Below the pieces are notes generated by a model, which was not told the origin of the DNA, ran no database searches, and worked only from the letters and a program-made list of their open reading frames with translations. From NCBI GenBank assembly GCA_021779635.1, contig JAJYAH010000487.1, positions 1 through 5,777 on the forward strand: 5,777 nt of DNA. The letters are read 5' to 3'. The stretch's first letter is position 1, and every line of letters starts with the position of its first letter. Positions 1 through 5,127 of this stretch are shown piece after piece. A program made the translations under genes and the position numbers. The stretch comes from Pseudomonadota bacterium. Its GTDB lineage: Bacteria > Pseudomonadota > Alphaproteobacteria > Rhizobiales > Xanthobacteraceae.

Positions 1-109
1 TCGATATTCCAGGGGCGAAAATACTTGCTCATAGCCCAAGGTTGAATCAGACTCGCTCAGAATTGAACAGCGACTATGCGGACAGGCTCCTAGGACAGAC
101 CATTCTCGG

Positions 110-134
110 GGAACCCCTCCGCCAGAGCAACGTT
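110..134 (+). promoter_or_regulatory. Candidate EcfG-type (general stress sigma factor) promoter of egtBD
   Basis: GGAAC occupies 110-114 and CGTT 131-134, with exactly 16 bases between them. This matches the consensus known for alphaproteobacterial EcfG sigma factors, GGAAC-N16/17-cGTT. Transcription would start near 139-143, leaving a leader of roughly 15 nt that still contains the GGAG ribosome binding site. The -35 element lies inside a small GGGGAACCCC palindrome (108-117). Motif and placement are seen directly; control by EcfG is inferred. Confidence 0.65.
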
Positions 135-146
135 CTCTCCCGAACC

Positions 147-156
147 GGAGACTGTC
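147..156 (+). promoter_or_regulatory. Ribosome binding site fixing the GTG start of egtB
   Basis: GGAG at 147-150 lies 6 nt before the GTG at 157. No competing in-frame ATG is placed as well, so it decides the start. The ten bases GGAGACTGTC recur exactly in front of the egtD start (1451-1460). Confidence 0.75.
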
Positions 157-1413
157 GTGACGAAACCAGCATCCGCTGCAGCCACGCTTGACGCCCCTCG
201 CCCGTCATTATTCTCCGATTCCGGCAGCCTCGCCCAGGATCTGGTGGAAGCTTTCCTTGACGTCCGGAACGAGACCGAGCGCCGCGCCGCGCCGCTGACG
301 CCGGAGGATCAGTTGATCCAGTCGATGCCGGACGCCAGCCCGGCGAAATGGCACCGCGCCCATACCACTTGGTTCTTCGAGCAATTCCTGCTCGGCGAAC
401 ACAGCAAGGGCTACCAGCCTTTTCACCCGGATTACGCCTTTCTGTTCAATTCCTACTATGTCAGCGCCGGACCGCGGCACGCCCGTCACCAGCGCGGCCA
501 TTTGACACGCCCCGGCGCCGACGAGGTCACCGCCTACCGTCGGCATGTCGACGCCGCCGTGGTGAAATTCTTGTCCGACAGCAAGCAGGACACGCTCGCA
601 GCGCTCGCGCCGCTGGTGGAAGTCGGTCTCAATCACGAGCAGCAGCATCAGGAATTGATGCTGACCGACATCCTGCACGCTTTCGCACAAAATCCGATTC
701 CGCCGGCCTATGATCCGGCGTGGCGCTTTCCCGCATCATGCCGTTCAGGCGATGAATGGGTCGCACTTGGCGAGGGCATCCATACCATCGGACATGCCGG
801 CGAGGCCTTCTATTTCGACAATGAGAAGCCCGTGCACCGCGCTTTGGTCGGTCCGGTGAAGCTGGCGCGCAACCTCGTCACCAATGCCGAGTGGCTCGCC
901 TTCATGGCCGACGGCGGCTACGCCACGCCGACGCTCTGGCTGATGGATGGATTCGCGACCGTCGATCGCGAGCAATGGCAGGCGCCCGGCCACTGGCGCT
1001 GGATTGACGGCGAATGGCGGGTCATGACGCTCGGCGGATTGCAGCCGGTCGACCTCGACGCCCCGGTTTGCCACGTCAGCTATTATGAAGCCGACGCGTT
1101 CGCGCGCTGGAGCGGCAAGCATCTGCCGACCGAAATGGAATGGGAAGTCGCGGCCCGCGCCGGCCATCTCAACGACGCCTACGGGATCGTGTGGCAATGG
1201 ACCCGCAGCGCCTACGCCCCCTATCCCGGCTACCGTGCCATCGAGGGCGCGCTCGGCGAATACAACGGCAAGTTCATGGTCAACCAGCTCGTGCTGCGCG
1301 GCTCGTCGCTGGCGACCCCCGGCGGCCACAGCCGCGTCACCTATCGCAATTTCTTTTACCCACATCACCGTTGGCAATTCACGGGACTGCGCCTCGCCGA
1401 CTACGCCAGCTGA
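157..1413 (+). CDS. egtB: Ergothioneine biosynthesis protein EgtB (hercynine sulfoxide synthase, non-heme iron)
   Basis: EgtB is a cytoplasmic iron(II) enzyme that uses O2 to join the sulfur of cysteine or gamma-glutamylcysteine to the imidazole ring of hercynine, giving a sulfoxide precursor of ergothioneine. The 418-residue product has the family's two parts. The N-terminal DinB-like helical domain (about 25-180) carries WHRAH (65-69) and HEQQHQE (160-166); H69, H160 and H164 are the probable three-histidine iron ligands. A formylglycine-generating-enzyme/sulfatase-type domain follows (about 198-416), with VTNAEWLAFMADGGY (241-255), HVSYYEADAFARW (306-318), LPTEMEWEVAAR (323-334), VWQWTRSAYAPYPGY (345-359) and VLRGSSLATP (379-388), ending in RNFFYPHHRWQFTGLRLA. 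Length is close to the usual 420-430. The GTG start is supported by GGAG six bases upstream. It is the first gene of an operon with egtD, 47 bp apart. Whether it prefers cysteine or gamma-glutamylcysteine cannot be read from the sequence; no egtA or egtC is present here. Confidence 0.95.
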   Translation: MTKPASAAATLDAPRPSLFSDSGSLAQDLVEAFLDVRNETERRAAPLTPEDQLIQSMPDASPAKWHRAHTTWFFEQFLLGEHSKGYQPFHPDYAFLFNSYYVSAGPRHARHQRGHLTRPGADEVTAYRRHVDAAVVKFLSDSKQDTLAALAPLVEVGLNHEQQHQELMLTDILHAFAQNPIPPAYDPAWRFPASCRSGDEWVALGEGIHTIGHAGEAFYFDNEKPVHRALVGPVKLARNLVTNAEWLAFMADGGYATPTLWLMDGFATVDREQWQAPGHWRWIDGEWRVMTLGGLQPVDLDAPVCHVSYYEADAFARWSGKHLPTEMEWEVAARAGHLNDAYGIVWQWTRSAYAPYPGYRAIEGALGEYNGKFMVNQLVLRGSSLATPGGHSRVTYRNFFYPHHRWQFTGLRLADYAS

Positions 1414-1460
1414 TATCTTCGAATTCAATCGCGCCGGAAATGCGCGTTCGGGAGACTGTC

Positions 1461-2432
1461 ATGAATGTGCACGCCGCCGCTTCGGCCAAAACGCACCGCT
1501 TCGATGAACAAACCACCGCCTTTGCCAGCGACGTGATCGACGATTTGTCGCAGCATCCCAAGCGGCTGTCGCCAAAATATTTCTATGACGCCACCGGCTC
1601 CGAGCTGTTCGAGCAGATCACGGTGCTGCCGGAATATTATCCGACCCGCACCGAGCTTGCGATCTTGCGCGATCGGGGCCGCGAGATATCGGCCAGCATC
1701 CCGAAAGATGCCGCGCTGGTGGAATTCGGCGCCGGCGCGACCACCAAGGTCCGGCTGTTGTTGAACGAACGCGCCTTCGGCGCCTACGTTCCGGTGGATA
1801 TTTCCGGTGATTTCCTGAAAGCGCAGGCCGACGCCCTGCGCAAGGATTTCCCCGGTCTCGACGTCTATCCGGTCGCGGCCGACTTCACCGCACCGTTCGC
1901 ATTGCCGGACGCGGTCGCCGCGATGCCGAAAGTCGGGTTTTTCCCGGGGTCGACATTGGGGAATTTCGAGCCGCATGAGGCCTGCGGTTTCCTGCGCAGC
2001 GCCCGCGACATTCTGGGAAAAGATGCGCAGATGGTGATCGGCGTCGATCTCGAAAAGGACGAACGCGTGCTGTATCAGGCCTACAACGATGCCGCCGGCG
2101 TCACCGCGCGGTTCAATCTCAATGTGCTGGTCCGCATCAACAGCGAATTGGGCGGCAATTTCGACACCTCCGGGTTCATCCATCGCGCGATCTACAATCG
2201 CGACCGGCACCGCATCGAAATGCACCTGATCAGCAAGAAGGCGCAGAGCGTGCGGGTGCTCGGCCGGAATTTTTCATTCCGCGCCGGCGAGAGCATTCAC
2301 ACCGAGAGCAGCTACAAATACAGCCTGGAGCGCTTCGCAGCACTGGCGCGGGGATCGGGCTGGACTCCGCGCGAATCGTGGACCGATGCCGCCGGCATGT
2401 TCTCGGTTCATGCCTTGGTGGCATCCGACTGA
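1461..2432 (+). CDS. egtD: L-histidine N-alpha-methyltransferase EgtD
   Basis: EgtD transfers three methyl groups from S-adenosylmethionine to the alpha-amino group of histidine, making hercynine, the substrate of EgtB. The 323-residue product matches the family length of about 320. The SAM-binding core includes LVEFGAGATTKVRLLL (86-101), PVDIS (111-115) and FFPGSTLGNF (160-169), followed by GVDLEKD (194-200), YNDAAGVTARFNLN (208-221) and GESIHTESSYKYS (276-288). Compared from memory with the mycobacterial enzyme, D113 fits the SAM-contacting aspartate, and N168, Y208, E282 and S284 fit the histidine-binding residues. The ATG at 1461 is chosen because GGAG lies 6 nt upstream and family homology begins soon after; the frame stays open upstream inside egtB, but those residues are not EgtD-like. 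It is probably cotranscribed with egtB. The last 25 bp, including the stop, overlap the end of the convergent ltrA gene. Confidence 0.96.
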   Translation: MNVHAAASAKTHRFDEQTTAFASDVIDDLSQHPKRLSPKYFYDATGSELFEQITVLPEYYPTRTELAILRDRGREISASIPKDAALVEFGAGATTKVRLLLNERAFGAYVPVDISGDFLKAQADALRKDFPGLDVYPVAADFTAPFALPDAVAAMPKVGFFPGSTLGNFEPHEACGFLRSARDILGKDAQMVIGVDLEKDERVLYQAYNDAAGVTARFNLNVLVRINSELGGNFDTSGFIHRAIYNRDRHRIEMHLISKKAQSVRVLGRNFSFRAGESIHTESSYKYSLERFAALARGSGWTPRESWTDAAGMFSVHALVASD

Positions 2433-3613
2433 GGCTCGACCGGAGCAGATTTCAGCGAGATCGATTCCCAGACGGCGACCATGACCAGGATCGCGGTGGT
2501 CAGGGTCGACAGCATCAGCGGTGACAGCCCGCTTGCGAACCAGGCAAGGACGCAAAGCGCCACGATGCCGACGCCGTGGGAGAGTTGAAAAAAACGCCTG
2601 AACGTATGCTTGAAGAGAATGGTTCCGATCAGAAACAGCAATGGCCCGCCGATCGCGCTCAGGACCGTCTTCAGATCGGAATGATCCGCCGGATGGGTCA
2701 GCACCAGTTCATCGGCAACCGCGGCGAGAATGATGCCGGCCACGATCGGCATATGGAGATAGGTGTAGGCGAGCCTGGCCAGCCGGCCCGGCTCGCTGGA
2801 TCTTGAAATCTGTTCGGAGCCCGCTTCGGCGCCCTTGTGGAAATAGATCCACCACATCGCGATCGCGCCGATGAAAGCCGCCATGAACGCCGTGACGGTT
2901 TCGGTCGTCCAGTGCAGATCGGCGAACGTCGCGCCGGTGACGACGATGGATTCGCCGAGCGCGATGATGATGAATCCGGCGCAGCGCTCGGCCATATGGC
3001 CGCCCTCGACGATCCAGTCGGCCACCGAAGACGCGCCGTATCGCGGGATCCAGAAACGGACCGCCGGCGAAATGTATTCGATCGCCAGCGCGATGGCCCA
3101 AAGGATCAGCCGCTGCTGCCCTTCCGCAAGACCGCCCGCGATCCAGAACACCGCCGACACCGACAGCCAGACCGAGATGCGGATCGCATTCATTCGTCCC
3201 AAAGACCGGGTGGACGGCGTCGATGCCAGCAAAAACAGCGTTCGGCCGACCTGCATGACGGCGTAAGCGGTGGCGAACCACAATCCCCGTGATTCGAAGG
3301 CCTTTGGAATCGAGGTCGAGAGCACGAGCCCGCCGAGCATCAGCAGGAACAGCAGCACGCGGACCGGCGTGAGTTCGGGGTTGAGCCAGTTGGTGATCCA
3401 GGAGGTGTAAACCCACACCCACCAGACGCCGAGGAACAGCAGCGTCGTCTGCAGTGCCCCCAGCGGCGTGAATTGCGCAAGCAAGGTGTGAGATATTTGC
3501 GTAACCGCGAAAACGAACACCAGATCGAACAACAGTTCGGCATAGGTAACGCGGGCGTGCTGGTTCGGCACAAGGGGGCGAAACAGCGCGCCGCGTTGAC
3601 CGTCTTCCGCCAT
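2408..3613 (-). CDS. ltrA: LtrA-family (low temperature requirement A) integral membrane protein
   Basis: This 401-residue, very hydrophobic protein belongs to the LtrA family, named for a Listeria gene needed for growth at low temperature; its biochemical activity is not established. Family signatures are ELLFDLVFVFAVTQISH (26-42), GVWWVWVYTSWITNW (62-76), HMAERCAGFIIIALGESIV (206-224) and YTYLHMPIVAGII (283-295). About ten membrane segments can be seen, roughly at 23-40, 47-68, 85-100, 106-121, 139-154, 160-178, 207-226, 232-250, 280-297, 311-328, 338-354 and 358-376, some of them weak. There is no signal peptide. The ATG at 3613 has AGGGGA (3618-3623) 4 nt upstream and GGAG (3625-3628) 11 nt upstream. 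A long hairpin lies in its 5' region (3632-3674). It is a single gene convergent with egtD; a functional link to ergothioneine is not implied. Family assignment is firm and function unknown. Confidence 0.88.
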   Translation of the reverse strand: MAEDGQRGALFRPLVPNQHARVTYAELLFDLVFVFAVTQISHTLLAQFTPLGALQTTLLFLGVWWVWVYTSWITNWLNPELTPVRVLLFLLMLGGLVLSTSIPKAFESRGLWFATAYAVMQVGRTLFLLASTPSTRSLGRMNAIRISVWLSVSAVFWIAGGLAEGQQRLILWAIALAIEYISPAVRFWIPRYGASSVADWIVEGGHMAERCAGFIIIALGESIVVTGATFADLHWTTETVTAFMAAFIGAIAMWWIYFHKGAEAGSEQISRSSEPGRLARLAYTYLHMPIVAGIILAAVADELVLTHPADHSDLKTVLSAIGGPLLFLIGTILFKHTFRRFFQLSHGVGIVALCVLAWFASGLSPLMLSTLTTAILVMVAVWESISLKSAPVEPQSDATKA

Positions 3614-3631
3614 GGCGTCCCCTGCTCCGCC

Positions 3632-3674
3632 TGGAGCCTTTTTCCGTTCCGATTGGATCGGAACGGAGGCTCCA
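3632..3674. repeat. Long interrupted inverted repeat between bolA and ltrA
   Basis: An 11-bp perfect stem (3643-3653 with 3657-3667, core CCGTTCCGAT/ATCGGAACGG) has a 3-base loop TGG. Beyond it, a 7-bp outer stem TGGAGCC/GGCTCCA (3632-3638 with 3668-3674) is joined through a TTTT bulge on the left arm only. It starts 18 bp upstream of the ltrA start codon. On the minus strand no T-run follows, so it is not a classical terminator of bolA; on the + strand a mildly T-rich stretch follows. It could be an mRNA hairpin in the ltrA leader, an operator or an interspersed palindrome. Confidence 0.75.
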
Positions 3675-3717
3675 TTTCTTCATTTTGATGCGTTTTCTTC
3701 ACGCGAACCGATATCCA

Positions 3718-3736
3718 CCCCGGATCAAGTCCGGGG
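3718..3736. repeat. CCCCGGA-TCAAG-TCCGGGG palindromic element downstream of bolA
   Basis: Perfect 7-bp arms (3718-3724 and 3730-3736) flank the loop TCAAG, 20 bp past the bolA stop. From memory, the pattern CCCCGGACTTGATCCGGGG is widely scattered in intergenic regions of alphaproteobacterial genomes, often near gene ends. It may therefore be an interspersed palindrome that also serves as a transcript 3' end for bolA. No U-tract is present. Confidence 0.65.
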
Positions 3737-3756
3737 CAGGCTTTCGCTGAAACGCT

Positions 3757-3993
3757 CTACCCTTCCGGCACCCCGGTCTGCAGCGCCAGGGCGTGAAGCA
3801 CCCCGCCCATCTGGCCCCGCAGCGATTGATACACGATCTGGTGTTGCTGGACGCGGGATTTGCCGCGGAACGATTCCGAAATCACGGTCGCCGCGTAGTG
3901 GTCGCCATCGCCGGCAAGATCGCGGATCGTCACCTCGGCGTCGGGAATGGCTGCCTTGATCATCGATTCGATATCGCGGGCGTCCATCGGCAT
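3757..3993 (-). CDS. bolA: BolA/IbaG-family protein
   Basis: BolA-family proteins are small cytosolic partners of monothiol glutaredoxins (Grx4/GrxD type) and act in iron-sulfur cluster trafficking and iron sensing. The 78-residue product matches the short, IbaG-like branch: an N-terminal helix (MDARDIESMIKAAIP), then VTIRDLAGDGDHYAATVIS (21-39), SFRGKSRVQQHQIVYQSL (41-58) and MGGVLHALALQT (62-73). H67 in HALALQT corresponds to the nearly invariant C-terminal histidine proposed as a cluster ligand, and H32 in GDGDHY sits in the variable [H/C] loop. No cysteine is present, fitting the BolA-H type. GGGAGAG (4001-4007) lies 7 nt before the ATG at 3993, favouring that start over the in-frame ATG two codons later. 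It follows purL on the same strand, a common alphaproteobacterial order, but with other genes between, and grxD is absent downstream. Confidence 0.92.
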   Translation of the reverse strand: MPMDARDIESMIKAAIPDAEVTIRDLAGDGDHYAATVISESFRGKSRVQQHQIVYQSLRGQMGGVLHALALQTGVPEG

Positions 3994-4068
3994 CCCATAT
4001 CTCTCCCATCAAGCGTTCGAACGTGGCCGGCAATCGCAGCGGCGGCGCCGGAGCCCGGCGCGGACACC

Positions 4069-4120
4069 CTAGCGCATGATTGGCCAAAGTGTGAGCGGTT
4101 TGGCGATCAGATCACGCGCA
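4069..4120. repeat. Degenerate interspersed palindrome (GCGCATGAT...GATCACGCGC)
   Basis: Outer arms GCGCATGATT (4072-4081) and GATCACGCGC (4110-4119) pair with two wobble-type differences. Inner arms GCCAAA (4083-4088) and TTTGGC (4099-4104) pair perfectly around a 10-base loop. The layout resembles a palindrome I remember as common in Bradyrhizobium and relatives, with GCGCATGATC ends and an AAAGTGG...CCGGTTTT interior. It would be an old, mutated copy. Membership in that family is from memory. Confidence 0.5.
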
Positions 4121-4259
4121 ATTATCATGCTTTGGAGTCCGACCGCGGGACAGATGAAGACGTTTTCCCGGCAAAACCGGGGTCCAGTTTGGTCGATCGC
4201 ACTCTGGATGTCATGCGCTGCCGTACTATATTCTGGTTCCGATCCCTGCAAAGCCGCTG

Positions 4260-4276
4260 GATCGTGCCGCACGATC
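4260..4276. promoter_or_regulatory. Short perfect inverted repeat ahead of the DUF427 gene
   Basis: GATCGTG-CCG-CACGATC has perfect 7-bp arms and lies 29 bp before the DUF427 start codon, just upstream of its ribosome binding site. Size and position would suit an operator or a small leader hairpin. Nothing else supports a regulatory role. Confidence 0.35.
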
Positions 4277-4305
4277 ACAACGGGCTGACCAAAAGGCTGA
4301 TCACC

Positions 4306-4665
4306 ATGAAACTACCTGGCCCCGACCACCCGATCACCATCACGGCGAACCCGAAGCGCGTCCGCGTGCTTGCGGGCGGCATCGTGATTGCCGACACCAC
4401 CCATGCCCTGACGTTGAAGGAAGCAAGCTACCCGGCCGTACAATATGTGCCGCGAAGCGACGCCAATCTGGCGCTGCTGACGCGTACCGACCGGGTGACG
4501 CACTGCCCCTACAAGGGCGATGCGAATTATTTCAGCATCAATGCCAACGGCAAGACCATCGAGAATTCGATCTGGACCTATGAGACGCCGTTCCCTGCGA
4601 TGGTGGAAATCTCCGGCCATCTGGCGTTCTATCCCGACAAGGTCAGGATCGAGGAGATGTCCTGA
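4306..4665 (+). CDS. DUF427 family protein
   Basis: The 119-residue soluble protein matches the DUF427 family (usual length about 95-130), whose function is unknown. Characteristic elements in order are VLAGGIVIADTTHALTLKE (21-39), YPAVQYVPRSDANLALL (42-58), the hallmark CPYKGDANYFSI (67-78), IWTYETPFPAM (89-99) and ISGHLAFYPDKVRIEE (102-117). The family is a compact beta-rich fold; C67 and the CPYKG turn are its most conserved feature. There is no signal peptide or membrane segment. The ATG at 4306 is preceded by AAAAGG (4291-4296) with 9 nt spacing, and homology begins within a few residues. The frame is open far upstream, but that part lies antisense to bolA and in repeat-like DNA. The gene stands alone, divergent from bolA and convergent with the DUF1328 gene. 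Confidence 0.9.
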   Translation: MKLPGPDHPITITANPKRVRVLAGGIVIADTTHALTLKEASYPAVQYVPRSDANLALLTRTDRVTHCPYKGDANYFSINANGKTIENSIWTYETPFPAMVEISGHLAFYPDKVRIEEMS

Positions 4666-4673
4666 GGGTCTGC

Positions 4674-4700
4674 GCGCAAGCCGGCTTGCCGGCTTGGCGC
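4674..4700. terminator. Hairpin between convergent DUF427 and DUF1328 genes
   Basis: AAGCCGGC (4678-4685) and GCCGGCTT (4688-4695) form a perfect 8-bp palindrome around TT. A GCGC/GCGC extension (4674-4677 with 4697-4700) is interrupted by one bulged G at 4696. It fills most of the 36-bp gap between the two stop codons, so it could end transcripts from both sides. No T-tract follows on either strand, so it is not a canonical intrinsic terminator. Confidence 0.5.
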
Positions 4701-4701
4701 C

Positions 4702-4875
4702 TCACGCCCGAAAGATAGTAAGACCAAGGATCAGCAGGACCAGGAAGATCACCACGAAGACATAAAACAGGAAGCGAGCGACATCCGCGGATGCCGCCGA
4801 AATCCCGGTGAAGCCGAGAAGGCCGGCGACGACAGACACCAGAAAAAAGATCAGCGCCCATTTCAGAATGGTCAT
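4702..4875 (-). CDS. Small DUF1328 family membrane protein (YtjA-like)
   Basis: The gene encodes 57 residues, beginning [20 protein letters not shown] and ending [10 protein letters not shown]. The pattern is that of DUF1328: a lysine-tryptophan start, a first membrane helix (about 5-20) running into [17 protein letters not shown], and a second helix (about 35-53). The family's usual length is 53-60 and its function is unknown; its members are probably inner-membrane proteins with two spanning segments. The ATG at 4875 has a strong GGAGG (4883-4887) with 7 nt spacing. A GGAAC-N16-GGTT motif lies 60 bp upstream of the start (4935-4959), suggesting general-stress control. The gene sits between bolA and purL on the same strand, with its own promoter motif and a hairpin just past its stop, so it is probably monocistronic. 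Confidence 0.9.
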   Translation of the reverse strand: MTILKWALIFFLVSVVAGLLGFTGISAASADVARFLFYVFVVIFLVLLILGLTIFRA

Positions 4876-5114
4876 GGCCTATCCTCCAGCCCTTTTTCAG
4901 CGTGGTAGCTGCGGCCCACGCAAGACGCTGATCTAACCTCGATCGACGGATGTGGTTCCGGTTTGGGGTTAAAGGCAGGCCAGCCGGGCCACGACCGCAG
5001 GGCCCCGCGGATGAGGCCGTTGGCACCAAACCGCGTTGATTTTGGCGGGGGCCAGCAGCCCCACCATGCCGGTAACGGTTTCAGACCTGCCCTGAGCTTA
5101 GATTTGCCCTGAGC
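4876..5114. other. Intergenic region between purL and the DUF1328 gene
   Basis: Besides the DUF1328 ribosome binding site, its promoter motif and the tandem repeat at the purL end, the only structure I see is a weak hairpin GGGGC-CAGCA-GCCCC at 5048-5062. It lies downstream of purL and lacks a T-run on the purL strand. No further coding region or RNA gene is supported. Confidence 0.5.
4935..4959 (-). promoter_or_regulatory. Candidate EcfG-type promoter of the DUF1328 gene
   Basis: Read on the minus strand, GGAAC (4959 to 4955) is followed after exactly 16 bases by GGTT (4938 to 4935). It matches the GGAAC-N16/17-cGTT consensus except for the less conserved first base of the -10 element. Transcription would start near 4927-4930, giving a leader of about 50 nt before the ATG at 4875. 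Confidence 0.5.
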
Positions 5115-5127
5115 TTAGACCTGCCCC
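5088..5127. repeat. 17-bp tandem repeat spanning the purL stop codon
   Basis: TGCCCTGAGCTTAGA occurs at 5088-5102 and again at 5105-5119, a period of 17 bp, and a third partial unit begins TGCCC at 5122. The purL stop codon TAA (5115-5117, minus strand) lies in the second unit, so the stop context is duplicated just downstream of the gene. It looks like a recent slippage duplication. Confidence 0.85.

Larger units (their letters stand above)
1..156. other. Noncoding leader region upstream of egtB
   Basis: No convincing reading frame enters from the left edge on either strand. The only signals I can support are the GGAAC-N16-CGTT promoter motif at 110-134 and the ribosome binding site at 147-150, both described separately. 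TTGAAT (42-47) and TTGAAC (63-68) resemble -35 hexamers, but neither has a matching -10 at the usual spacing. The gene to the left lies outside the window. Confidence 0.6.
3994..4305. other. Divergent intergenic region between bolA and the DUF427 gene, rich in decayed repeats
   Basis: These 312 bases hold no gene I can support. They contain the bolA ribosome binding site (4001-4007), a CGTTCGAACG palindrome (4014-4023), two stretches resembling the interspersed GCGCATGAT-type palindrome (4069-4120 and about 4155-4220), a 7-bp inverted repeat (4260-4276) and the DUF427 ribosome binding site AAAAGG (4291-4296). TACTATATT (4224-4232) looks like a -10 element for DUF427, but I see no good -35 at the proper distance. 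Promoters for both genes should lie here. Confidence 0.6.

Noticed and set aside
745..1428. Long minus-strand open frame antisense to egtB
   Set aside because: Its product resembles no family I know and mirrors the codon structure of egtB; high GC leaves such antisense frames open by chance. The frames at 208-690 (minus) and 1425-2225 (minus, antisense to egtD) are dismissed for the same reason.
1140..1460. N-terminal extension of egtD inside egtB
   Set aside because: The frame is open, but the residues are arginine/proline-rich out-of-phase egtB sequence; GGAG and family length place the start at 1461.
2709..3683. 324-residue minus-strand frame overlapping ltrA in another phase
   Set aside because: The translation is arginine-rich and low in sequence logic, while the overlapping frame shows clear LtrA motifs and membrane helices.
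4014..4023. CGTTCGAACG palindrome before bolA as a LexA-type site
   Set aside because: The alphaproteobacterial LexA box is GTTC-N7-GTTC, which this does not match; a lone 10-bp palindrome is weak evidence.
4186..4232. Housekeeping promoter for DUF427 using TACTATATT as -10
   Set aside because: No convincing -35 lies 16-18 bp upstream; TTTGGT is too far away, so it is noted only in the intergenic description.
3793..4305. In-frame upstream extension of the DUF427 gene (290 residues in total)
   Set aside because: The extra part is antisense to bolA and runs through repeat-like DNA, and family homology plus the AAAAGG site support the start at 4306.
4643..5029. 128-residue minus-strand frame over the DUF1328 locus
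   Set aside because: It overlaps the well-supported 57-codon DUF1328 gene in another phase, has no matching ribosome binding site and no recognisable motif.
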